From: Platerodrilus igneus
Lineage: Eukaryota; Arthropoda; Insecta; Coleoptera; Lycidae
Length of the DNA stretch: 64,000 nt
NCBI GenBank assembly: GCA_036346225.1
Contig: JARFIW010001111.1
Coordinates: forward strand, 62,001 to 126,000
Direction of reading: 5' to 3'
A program made the translations under genes and the position numbers. The notes beneath the pieces are model-generated. The model was not told where the DNA came from. It was given only the letters and a program-made list of their open reading frames with translations, and did no database searches. Positions 44,875 to 55,989 of the stretch are shown here, piece after piece; the first letter of the stretch is position 1, and each line of letters opens with the position of its first letter.

Positions 44875-45879
44875 CACACACACACATACTTGACCTTTTA
44901 TATTGAACTTCTAAAAATAAATGATTCCATATCAATACGTCCTGCAGACAGACTTTCATCATCGTCGTCGTCGTATATATGCTTTGCTTCATACAATGTA
45001 TACGAATTTACGAGAAGACTTTTTTATTTTTCAGCAAAAATACAATTCCGTAATCGTCTATGCATTGATTCATACTGTGTATACGAATTAAGGAGGAGAC
45101 TTTTTTATTTTCAGCAAAAATACACACGTCATAAACCATTTATACTGAACAATTCAATTACTGAACAATTCAATATACACCTTTATATTTTTTTATAAAC
45201 TAATTACACGTGACGACGACGCCTACGATACCAAAAAAAAACGCGATACAAACGCAGCACGCCATTTTTTTATTGACACCTGTAATAAAAACCTTGCGGT
45301 TATTCCCAGCCTTCTTCTTCTCCTTCATAATTGCCTACGACATATCGAGCGCTACATTTTCAATTATTAAAAGATTACTTGAAGGTCGTGCACGTGTCCG
45401 ACCTTTTAAGATAATCATGACCCCGTATTTTTGCCGACAATCTGGAATCTCTGCGTTATTTAAATTATTACAAACTCACATACAAAGAAGTCACCACAAA
45501 ACGACGTCCGCCTACATACTTGACCTTTATATTGAACTCTTATAAATAAACGATTTTTATTACCCCAATACGTCCGGGCCAGACAAACTTTCGTCATCGT
45601 CTATGCATTGATTCATACAATGTATACGAATTAAAGAGCAGACTTTTTTATTTTCGGAGCAAAAAATTCACACACGTCATAAAACCATTTATACCGAACA
45701 ATTCAATTACCGAACAATTCAATATACAACGCATACACCTTTATATTTTTTTTCATAAACTAATTACACGTGACGACCACGACGACTACGATACCAAAAA
45801 AAACGCATTCTTAAAACAAAAACACATTCGCACAACTTACGCGGCCGTTACAATATTTTACCTTAGACTAAAACAATGC

Positions 45880-45942
<63 letters not shown>

Positions 45943-46358
45943 CCACACGCATACACGTACACATAATAATACATACCTTTCTTTTCAAAAATAAACAACT
46001 ACCTGATCGATATTTACACTTTTATCATAAGGGCGTCGCAACTTCTCCATTAACATTACCCCCATACATTCTTACACGAACACACGCACGCCTGCACATA
46101 CATACCCTTAACACGCATACTTTTCTTTTCAATAATACACATGCCCTTCACAAGATATTTACACCTTTTTAAAAAGGGCTGTCGCAATTTCTCCATAGTT
46201 ATCCTTAGACCTAACAAATCCAAACACACACATACACACCTGCACATACATACCCTTCACACATACATACTTTTCTTTTCAATAATACACATGCCCTTTA
46301 CAAGATATTTACGACCTTTTAAAAAGGGTTGTCGTAGTTTCTCCATAACACTACTACT
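44875..46358 (-). mobile_element. Polinton left terminal inverted repeat (right-arm copy)
   Basis: On the minus strand it starts AGTAGTAGTGTTATGGAG at 46358, directly after the BEL codons for DRGYSG. It contains three tandem subunits, an (AC)n tract of about 29 units (45882-45939), and an internal partial duplication (44890-45240 against 45245-45560). Together with 25020-26100 it gives the two inverted ends expected of one Polinton. Confidence 0.75.
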
Positions 46359-47027
46359 ACCACTGTAACCACGATCGGAAGCGTCAGCAAAACAGTGAAC
46401 TTTGCACGTAGTAAACTGTGGCGGGATAAGCAAGCGGGGTAAAGCGAAATCCGAAAGAAGCGGTAACACATGCAAGTATCTCTCTCACAAACGAGGGCGG
46501 TCAGGGGGAAGGGGAGCATCCCAATCTAATTTTAACGACCATTAACGTTGAATTAAGTGTTTTACGAGAAAAGTAAGGGGGGATAAAAGTCCCATGGGGT
46601 CGAAAATACGAGCTAAGTTAGAAAGTACGTTGCGTTTGATACAGCAGATACTTAGTGGCTGAACTAGAAAATAAAAATTATCTGAAGTGGGATTCCATTG
46701 AAGACCTAAAACTTTTAAGGGTTGAGTATCAGGATCCTCAAAAAAGCGGGGTTGCGCGAATTGCTGCGTAGCGGAAAGATCTTTTAACAATTCGGAATGG
46801 TTACTTGACCATTTATGAAGTTCGAAACCACCAACTTTTAAAAAAGCAATTAGTTGATTACCTAGAGCGAGGGTTGAGTCAATAGAGTCTCCACCAGTAG
46901 CGATGTCATCAATATAAGTATGGTGGCGAAGTGCGAAAGCGGCCAACGAATAAGAATTCCCTTTGTCCACAGCCAACTGTTTAAGCGTTCGTATGGCAAG
47001 AATGGGAACACAATTGATTCCATACGT
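46359..47027 (-). pseudogene. BEL/Pao pol, RT palm to RNase H (right copy)
   Basis: Minus-strand BEL resumes at 47027 with YGINCVPILAIRTLKQ, continues through RHHTYIDDIATGGDS (the YIDD active-site box) and GFELHKWSSNHSELL, and reaches LSNLARIFDPMGLLSPLTF. After a frameshift near 46540 the RNase H start follows (KVHCFADASDRGYSG). The break point matches the start of the 3' part at 25019. Confidence 0.85.
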
Positions 47028-48953
47028 TATAGCCTATGAACTTACTAAAAAGGTTTATTTATTAGGTTTTTACTCCTATGTGACCAGCTGAAAGGCATAA
47101 GGATGTTTGACAAGGATTTCCAGAAAGTGTAAAGAGCCCACGGCAAGTTTCGGTTGAAAATAGCTCGTAGATGAGGAAACCTCTAAAGGCTATGCGGCTA
47201 GTCGAGCTATTTGCTCCGGGTAGAACATGAGCTGTGGGTCGGGGTTAGACTGCGACCAAAAATGTAAAGAATATGGCGCCACCGAATTTTTGTGTACGAA
47301 GAAGACCTTACTTAAGTCTCTTGTATAAGGCGAATGCGGAAACCTTTACTCAATTACCGCTATACAACATATTACTGAAACACAATCCCCAAAGTTTTCT
47401 TACATTATGGCTCGATATTGACCTTTATAGATGCACTGCTACACCTGTAAACAGATTAAAACAATGATAGCACTGTTTGCGCATTTATATCCAAAATTAA
47501 TAATTAATTGGAATCAACCCTCATTCGTTCCAATTAATAATCATAGTCTTGACCAAAATAAAAATCTATTCCTTCAGTTGCAAGTAAATTATTTACAAAA
47601 CATCTTCTTTAAATAAGTTTGATTAAATAAAATTAATGAAAGATATGTACATAGGTACTTGATAATATCAGTATTTCTCACAAATAAAATATAATAATTT
47701 TATATTAGCAAGGTCTAGCAAAATTTATCTTCAAATGATTGAGTATGAATTTTTTGAATATTTAACTTTATATTACAACTTCTGTTGGTATGAGTAGTAC
47801 TACTTGAACCTCACATTCTAAGACAGGATATTCCACTTAACAATTAGTGAAATGTAAAATGTAACAATTTAATTCTCTAAGATTAGAATAATTTATGTTT
47901 CAAATAATCACTTCAATTTTCATTAAATATAGAATTTAACCTTTTCTACCTTCATAATGACATCTACCGTATATTGTTAGTACTAATAAAAAGATTTAAT
48001 GTGAAACTTTATTGGTTCCTGTTGCATAATTTAAAAATAACTTGTTTGTCATTCACCTAATGAACTTGAATATTTCCACGTGATCAAACAAAAAGTTATT
48101 TGTCTGCTATACCCAATGCTACAGCTGACGTATAAGAAAACAAATTACATACCAGATGTTAATCCGACGGAAAAATACTTGCTAGGTATAAGGAACATAC
48201 CCGGAATTATAATTGATAATTTATAATCCTCTTGTTTCAGCAACTAATAATTTAGGAATTTCCAATTCCATACAACCCAATCAGCTGCACACTGAAAATC
48301 CAACATAACATCACGGCATCCACATTAAATAATTGAAGCACGCCAATTTGACTTTCGTACAAGGTTAAATTTCACATCGTTACTAATAAATTTTCATTTC
48401 TTGCCCAAATAAATTATATATATTTCTTAAATTTCAAAAGCTAAGATGTACAAATTATCTTAGATTGCATGTTAACCTAAGGCCATTTAAACAATTTAAC
48501 GTCTCGTCAAATGCGAGCTAATTCCTGTCAAGTGTGGACATAAAATGCGCGTCGCCGAGACGATATCATTTAAAGAAAACATGTTTTAATTTTTCGGTGC
48601 TTCCAACACATGGACTGCAACCACGTCATGTTCCTTGATTTAAGGGACAATTGACCTACTCTAACGACAGCTCAGTTGGAAGTGATTTCTTGACGTGTGT
48701 TGCCGTCTGACAACAAGCTTGATATTACAATCATCTAACGGAGGGAGCTCTTATGGTGACACTAACAAAGGGCATCTTTTGTCACCGCGTAATTTAAAAT
48801 TTTATACTTTCAAGTCGAAAGCTTATATTGTTTTCAACAATGTATAATAGTTATTTTGTAGATTGTGTAGCATTATTATACTTAAGTTGGTTATTAATGA
48901 ATTAAATAAGTTAGATATCTGTGAAAATATTGTCAGAAAATAAAATTGTTACA
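47028..48953 (-). mobile_element. 1.9-kb insertion in BEL with ACGT duplication
   Basis: It interrupts BEL between NTVT and YGIN. ACGT stands at both edges (48954-48957 and 47024-47027), consistent with a 4-bp target duplication. In minus orientation it starts TGTAACAATTTT and ends AGGCTATA. The start looks like an LTR; the end is not CA. A TGGCGCCACC motif is near 47275. Small ORFs (64 residues at 47273, 61 at 47431) have no recognisable features. Probably a solo LTR, class uncertain. Confidence 0.5.
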
Positions 48954-50145
48954 ACGTAACGGTATTTAATTTAAAATCCTAAATGGGCTCCTCAGGGGAA
49001 AAGCGCCAAACAATTCGTTAGTCACACTGATCGGGATTTACAAGAATTTGTCTGTACATCTGACGAATATCGGCAGTGACAACATAAGGATGTAAACGAA
49101 ATTGTAACAAAATTGCGGTAATATCGGGTTGCAACTTTGGCCCAACAAACAAGTGATTGTTTAAGGATAATTGAGACAGAGTTTTAGCGGAAGCGTTGAA
49201 AACAACTCGTAATTTTGTACTTACGCTTTCGGGTTTCACAACGCCATGATGCGGGATGTAATAAGAAAAGTCCGAATGAAACCCAATAACAACAGATTGC
49301 ATATGTTGAGAATCAAGATATTCACGCATGAACGAAACGTATTGTTCGTAAACACGGGGTTGCTTAAGTAGACGATTTTCTAAAGCGACAAATCGTTCTA
49401 AGGCAAGATCACGACTACCTGGAAAAAATGGTTTTTGATCTCTAAACGGCAATAAGATGACATAGCGACCTTGTTCATTACGGCGAAACGTATCGACAAA
49501 ATGTTTTTCAACAAGAGTTTCTTCAGGTGTGAAAGGTTGAGCGGCGGGGACAACTTTTACTTCCCAGAACTTAGCGACAATATCTTCCAATGGGGAAGTA
49601 GAATCTGTCATACAAAACAAGCTAGTTATTTCAGAAGCGGGCGAGGAAGATATGTTTCCCATTAAAACATATCCGAAAATGGTATTAATAACAACAGGTT
49701 GATCGCTATCACCCTGGATGCGATCGTCTAATAACACTTGGGGGAAAATATCCGTGCCAAGTAAGAAAACAATGGGTCCAGATTGAGCAAAGAGCAGATC
49801 AGCTAGCTTGAGGTTAGCCAGATGATTGAAATGTTGTAAAGAAATATTAGAAGTAGGTAAATTTTCACAAATTTTGGGAAGTAATACAACTTGAAAATTA
49901 ATAATCGGCGAAGAAACACCTATTGGTTTGAGCGAAACGGCGACAGTGCCATCCTGAGCAGCTGAGCGCATGGAACCTAAACCACTAAGGGTAAGAGAAT
50001 GTGGAGTAGTACGAAAACCTAAAACGTTTCACACTACTTTGCGAAATAAAAGAAGTCATGCTGCTCTTATCGAGTAAACCGCGAAATTGCTGGAAGGAAC
50101 CAGAGCAATCAGCAATTTCCACTTGAACGGTGGAAAGTAAAACAA
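48954..50145 (-). pseudogene. BEL/Pao pol, protease to RT motif A (right copy)
   Basis: The 317-residue frame 49971-49018 runs from the protease region (LLPKICENL, GTDIFPQVLLDD, VVINTIFGYVLMG) through PHHGVVKPESVSTKL and RVVFNASAKT to VVTADIRQMYRQILV, RT motif A with its Asp. After a stop at 49018 the frame goes on as RIVWRFSPEEPI, with one more stop, to the insertion at 48953. Upstream, 50145-49972 codes the first protease residues with a frameshift near 50010. Gag is absent; the 5' side abuts the Polinton integrase at about 50150. Confidence 0.88.
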
Positions 50146-50157
50146 CTGAAGGTTTAG

Positions 50158-50885
50158 CTAAAGAATTAAATAAGTATCTGGAGAATTTGTAATCTGTAGC
50201 TCCTCTTTGTAAAAAGACCCTAAGATTGGTTTATCGTTTAAGTCCCCAAGCAAATAAGTAATAGGCTTTGTCTGTTGAATTTGTATCACTTTAAATAATT
50301 CCGTTGACCAGATGGGCAAATAACCTTTATCAAAGACAGTCTTATATTTAGATATACGGACTATATTCCTTATTTTAAGCAAATTGTTTTGGCTTGTAGC
50401 ATCACTATTTGCAAAAAGTTTAACTCTTTCAGGATGTATTCCTGCTTCCATTGGAGTCATTCCAGTCGACCGATGCTTGATGTTATTATATTATTCAATA
50501 ACTTTATGTAATATTCGAACCATCTTTAACTTCCTTGTAAATAGAATCTCTGGTACAATTTGTTTTTTACACTCCTAATTAATCTTTCCGCCATACTGGC
50601 TTTGGTCCCCGAATGCGTAGAATAATGGTTTACTTTATGTTTGTGCATGAGTTTTTTAAACGATTTATTGTAAAATTCCTTGCCTTCATCTGTTTGCAAA
50701 TTAATCTTTGATGCTATATTCTTATCGCGTAGCATTGGTCTCAGTATAATTTTCATTGCTTTTGTAACTTCTGAACCAGGCTTATTTTGTAACGGTTTAG
50801 CAATTGCGTATTTCGTAAGGCAGTCCAGCCCAATTAGAATGTACTTGTAACCTTTATTGCTAAGTCAAATTGCATGAGATCCCTT
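50158..50885 (-). pseudogene. Polinton-type integrase fragment (right copy)
   Basis: The mirror of 36580-37307, with the same catalytic residues (TDEGKEFYN and MAERLIRS), the same stop after FYLQGS and the same C-terminal TYLLGDLNDKPILGSFY. Since both copies share the lesions, the integrase was dead before the duplication. Confidence 0.7.
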
Positions 50886-50919
50886 TTTATAGGCTTAAGC
50901 ACTGTGCAATGGAAAGTAT

Positions 50920-51903
50920 ATTAAATGATATGAAGAGGGTAATATAGATGTAGAGGGTGACTGCGTAAATATTAATCAATTTGAGGATGACATAGATAAT
51001 GAGAGGAATACAAATGAAGAGAGTTAATGTCCAGAAGATTTGCGAAACAAGGTGAATTTATTATTAGAAAAGCATTCAGAATTAATAGGGTCGAAATCAA
51101 GAATTGACACAGGTTATGAGTACAAGTTAGAAGTAGTAAACACCGAACCGTTTAACACTAAATTATATCTTATTCCAGCAGCATACGGGGATAGAGTAAA
51201 AGAAGAAATAGAAGAAATGTTACGTGAAGGTATCATCGAAAGCTCCAGTACACACTTTGTGAATCCATTAGTCGTCGTGAAGAAAAGTGATGATAGCATC
51301 AGATTATGCTTAGATGCAAGGAAGGTTAATAAGCGAACAAAACCGCAATACAATTGTCCACCAACAATGGATAGCATATTGGCGAGAATAGGTAGTAAGA
51401 AAATCTTTGCCAAAATAGACTTGAAGAATTCATTTTGGTTAATTCCATTAGCGCGAGAATCAAGGAAATATACGGGTTTTTCTGTAGAAGGGCGAATATA
51501 CCAATTTAAAGTGGTCCCGTTTGGTTTGTCCTCGAGTACGGCTGCACTAGAGAAAGCTATGCAGAATATTTTGGGACCATATGAGGAATTTTGTATCCAC
51601 TACGTGGATGATGTTTTGATCTTTAAGGATAGTGTTGAACAACATTTTGTACATTTGGAAAGAATTTTAATAGAGTTAAATATAGCAGGTTTAAGGTTAA
51701 ATTTAAAGAAGGGCGAATTCTTTCAAGATCGAGCTAAATTTTTAGGATATAGGATAGATAGTGAGGGTATATTTATAGAGCAGGAACAAATACGAGCTAA
51801 AGGACATAGAGTCGGGAACAATAAAGGGAAGTTTCATACCAACACAAAGGGACACAAACAAGAACATAAAATGAAAAATAAATTTAAGTATAGGCATAAA
51901 TAG
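50920..51903 (+). pseudogene. Ty3/gypsy reverse transcriptase fragment (right copy)
   Basis: The 287-residue frame at 51040-51903 carries RT motifs A (KIDLKNSFWLIPL), B (VPFGLSSSTAAL) and C (HYVDDVLIF). Upstream acidic codons are separated by a stop at about 51026. After RIDSEGIF the frame enters unrelated basic codons, as in the left copy but with different indels. Orientation is opposite to the primer-binding site at 52075. Confidence 0.85.
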
Positions 51904-52074
51904 AGTAGTAAAATAGGACATGGGTATAAGAATAGGAATAGGTATAAATAAGGTAGTAAAATAGGACATAGGCATAAGATTAGGTAGATGTAAATAGGGG
52001 ATTAACAAAGAGAGAGTTAGATTTGTAAAATAAAATAAAATATAAGAATTTGTAGACCAATGTGAGTTTAACTT

Positions 52075-52088
52075 CACGTTGGGCGCCA
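52075..52088 (-). other. Primer-binding site (tRNA-Lys type), right copy
   Basis: CACGTTGGGCGCCA is the complement of TGGCGCCCAACGTG; LTR-like unit X follows. Confidence 0.6.
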
Positions 52089-52134
52089 AAAATGACATTG
52101 CTCTAAAATTTTATATTTTAATTTGGGGGAATAA

Positions 52135-53969
52135 TGCTATGATAAGGGGTTGTTTAGGGGTGTATTGAGTAGTAAGGGTCACGTAGTAACTGTAAATAGC
52201 AATGGGAATCAGAAAACTGCATTTATTTAGCAGGAAAATAAATATTTCGCACATTATGCAAATAGCAAGCATTTAACACCCTGTATATGGACCGTAATTA
52301 ATTTTAATCAATGCCAGTAAGCATATCTTCCAATAATAGAACGCATATTCAGCAAAGAAAAAATCATACATGTAATTAAGATACGTCAAGAAGCGTTCAC
52401 TAAGTTATAAAATAAATACGCAGAAGATAAGATAAAACCTAGTAAATCTTCATGCAATTACGCTTGTAATAAAAAAGGAACAATAAGCGCTTTGATAAGA
52501 AAACGCACTTTCAAAGATGAGTTTAAATAAATACATAATCGAAATCAGCACTCGTGTTACATCATTTATTTTGTACAATTCTCCAAAGTTTTATCTATAC
52601 CAAACAACAGACATAAGCTAAAAGTCCAGCAACGATAACAACAACAAGGCGATCAAAAATCGTAAAATAATAGTAAATAATAGCATGATACGGAACTTCA
52701 AAATAGTTTCCTCAGAAGTCAGCTTGAAAATATACTAGGAATGTCCAGAACAAATATGGTTGGTTAAAAGGCTGCTTCGAAAACCAATCCAAATGTAGAG
52801 GGAACAAGCTATATAACGCCCAGAAGTGATAAAAAACAGTCAGTCTCAATTTGAAGCACGTCGAATCCACAATACTCTTGATCAAATATTTACGCGTCAG
52901 ATAAATAAAATTTATATTTTAGTGAAAAACAGTGCTGTGTAAGAATTGCGTTAAAAATACATGAAAAGTTTTTGCCGTTTTTGCAGAAAACGTGAGTAGA
53001 AATTGGTTAATTAATTTAAATTAAATGTTTATAATAATATAGGGCTTCTGGTCCACTTCTAATCTGCTTCCAATACAATGCTAGTCCACTTCTAGTCCAA
53101 TTCTAGTCCACTTCTAATTCACGATCCTAAGTCTAGTATTCAGAAATTCTAATTCACGACAATAAGTGGAATAACTCTAAATTCATAATACTAAGAAACC
53201 TACGAATTCCAAGTGATATTTAAGTGAAGAGGTCCGAAGCGTATCCAGAGAAATATAGAATAAAGCACGAGGTGAATTTTGGAAACAAGAGGTAACCGTA
53301 CTGAATTATTGGTTCAAACATAAGGACTACAGAGCAGAGCATTGGTTTTCGATTGAAGGTAATGAGGGGGTGTTGATCCACAACACGCAACAACTAATCA
53401 GAATATCACAGGTCAGGGCTAACTAGTTTTAAGGAATCTTTTCAAATTTAAATTTTAGCACTGAATATTTTAATTTTCTCACAAGTTTGTAAAGAGTCAA
53501 CAAGAACATTAAATACGTTGAAACCTACGTAATAATCATAAAAGGGTCTTTAACGTTCCAGATTTTTTTGTAAAAAGTGTCGTTTTTGGTGATTTTAAAG
53601 TTAAATGAAAAAGACATAATTTTGAGATAATGATCCATATAATATTAATTGATTGAAGAGTGTATTTAAAGGATTACAAAAATTGTGAAGTGTAAATATT
53701 ATTTCCTTTCATCATACGAATGTTGATTGACTTTGATTTATCAATTCAAACAGTAAGAGTTAAAGAGGTAAAATAAATTGATCATCGTAACGTTGTGCAC
53801 TCTGTGTAAATTAAAAAGGGCTAACCGTGACATAGCTAAATTAGAAGATTGGAGAAAAACACAGAGCGGTGGCGTTCAGCTGGACGTTTATTACATCCGG
53901 TTGCTCAAGCGTGGGTGAGAATTACAGCATTTAAATATGACAACCCGAACGAAAGGCGGAGAATTACAG

Positions 53970-53970
<1 letters not shown>
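52135..53970 (-). mobile_element. LTR-like unit, family X (right copy)
   Basis: The mirror of 33486-35322. In minus orientation it begins GCTGTAATTCTCC after a TA tract and ends TATCATAGCA, 46 bp before the primer-binding site. A GTCCACTTCTA direct-repeat cluster is near 53052-53110. Confidence 0.6.

Positions 53971-53999
<29 letters not shown>
53971..53999. repeat. (TA)n microsatellite
   Basis: Between units X and Y, right arm; about 14 units. Confidence 0.95.
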
Positions 54000-54001
<2 letters not shown>

Positions 54002-55682
54002 CTATGATAAGAGGGTAGTTTAAGGGTAGATTAAGTCATAGAAATCGTAGGATAAATATAAATAACTTTAACATTAAGAAAATCAAATAATTCCATCAAT
54101 TATAGGAGTAAATCAACTATTCTACAAAAAGTCAATTGCGAGGACACTGTATATAAAAGATATGTGATTAAATGCATGAGAAAAAAGCTCCTTTAGTAAT
54201 AATCTGATACCATTTAATTAGAATAGTAATGTGTGCGTCGTATAAATATGATTAAGTATAATTTTCAAGTAAAGATATTTAGAAGCAACTAATTGCATCA
54301 AAATAAATTATCGGGAAACATAAATTGGCACTCCAAATATTTAATAATTGCGTTGAAAATATCAATGTAATTATTATGCAAACGCATCTTAATATGCCAT
54401 TATTAGAAAATCGTTACGTAACTAGAAAGAACACATTTGTTCAGAAAACCAACATTCTGTAACAAACAAATAAACACCAAGCGGTTCAATTATATGATAA
54501 ATCTTGGACTTTCAATTGACAAACATTGAATACGTGACTTGATAAAAGCCATAATTGGAAATCCTAACAAAATACTGTAATTTAGCAGAACGCTTACGTG
54601 ACTGAAAAGCATTTCGTCGAAGAATTAAACCAGGAATTTGTGAAAATTCCTAGTTCTGCCAGATAAGGCAAAGTACATACCTTGATTATAAACACGCCAA
54701 TGAAAACTATTGGTGGGAAGAACTTATAAATACAATAAAAAATGAATAACATGTAGTTCATATTTAACCGAGCACCAACTATGCTCGAGTGCCGTAAAAA
54801 GTTACGTAATTAATTAGTGAAATAAAATTCAGTATAAATGAAATTTAAAGTGCAAAAATTTGTGCGACGAAAAATAAGCCGATCTACAAATTGAAGTAAA
54901 TTAAACAATTAATTAAATTTATTTCTAATATTTAACAAAACAGGGACGGTTTTTATTGGAAGTGATTCTTTTATTGGGACGGTTTTTATTAGAGGCTTCT
55001 TTTATTGGGACGTTTTTTATTGGAAGCTTCTTGTATTGGGACGGCTTCTGTTGGAGGCTTCTTGTTGATGCCATTTTATTGAAACGGCATTTTGTTGATG
55101 CCATTTTGTGGAGACGATTTTTGTTGAGACGATGTTCATGTCGAGATCTAAGCCTTAACGCAAATCTAAAAATACCAGAAATCAAAAGCGGATAATTTTG
55201 GCGGACACAACAAGGGATGCAGGCCACAGACCATGAGAGAACTCTAGTAACCATTCCAGGTTAGCGATTTTTAAACATTTTATTATTGAAAAACTGTTTC
55301 AAATTTAATATTTGCTATACATTGTGTATTTGTAAGAGTCATCAAAAAGGTTACTTGAAAAATACGAAAACAGGGAAAAGGATCTTGGAACATACGAAGG
55401 TACTTGAGAGTAATTAAAAGATATTTTTGCTGACTTTCAGGAAAGTATAAATTTGGCAAATGTAAATATTTTATACAAGGAAAATTTTGAGTTTACGCAG
55501 CATTGTACATATTATTAATTATTATATTGTGTGTTCTACAACTGCTTTAAATGTTAAAATAAGATTTATTCAGTGAACTAGTCAAGGTAAAATCCTAAAG
55601 TAAATATCATAGCAATAAAAATATTACAGCAATTTATGACACCCATCGTAGGGGCTTACAATCCCAAAAGGCTATATCACAG

Positions 55683-55684
<2 letters not shown>
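54000..55684 (-). mobile_element. LTR-like unit, family Y (right copy)
   Basis: The mirror of 31755-33450, bounded by TA tracts; contains the mirrored minisatellite at about 54935-55130. Confidence 0.5.

Positions 55685-55717
<33 letters not shown>
55685..55717. repeat. (TA)n microsatellite
   Basis: Between unit Y and the small inverted element that follows. Confidence 0.95.
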
Positions 55718-55720
<3 letters not shown>

Positions 55721-55737
55721 CTTGAAGTTTATGCAGA

Positions 55738-55951
55738 CGTTGTCTGCTTCGTCAATTTTCCAGGTATTATTTCACATAACTGGCTGGTTCTGAAGTGAAC
55801 CGCTGTCAACTTCGCGACGTTTCGGTAAAATCACATCCGCCATCTTTAGAGCCTGAAAACGTCAGATGTGATTTTGCCAAACGTCGCCAAATTGACAGCA
55901 GTTTACTTCAGAACTAGCCAGATGTGCGGAATAATACTTGAATAATTGACG

Positions 55952-55953
<2 letters not shown>
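55738..55953. mobile_element. Small inverted element with Penelope-type motifs
   Basis: Arms of about 85-90 bp are inverted copies (CTGGCTGGTTCTGAAGTGAA against TTACTTCAGAACTAGCCAG). Each arm carries ACGTTTCGG/CCAAACGTC-type sequence and GATGTGATTTT, resembling the hammerhead-bearing pseudo-LTR of Penelope-like elements (AAGATGGCGG...CCGAAACGTC). It is probably two inverted pseudo-LTR fragments. It lies exactly between two TA tracts. Confidence 0.45.

Positions 55954-55987
<34 letters not shown>
55954..55987. repeat. (TA)n microsatellite
   Basis: Ends directly at TTGCAGTGG, the start of unit Z1. Confidence 0.95.

Positions 55988-55989
<2 letters not shown>

Larger units (their letters stand above)
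43787..55759 (-). repeat. Giant inverted repeat, right arm (about 12.0 kb)
   Basis: Partner of 31678-43549. Its reading frames are more complete, for example the 317-residue BEL frame at 49018-49971 and the 144-residue BEL frame at 46542-46976. It is therefore the better template for annotation. Confidence 0.95.
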
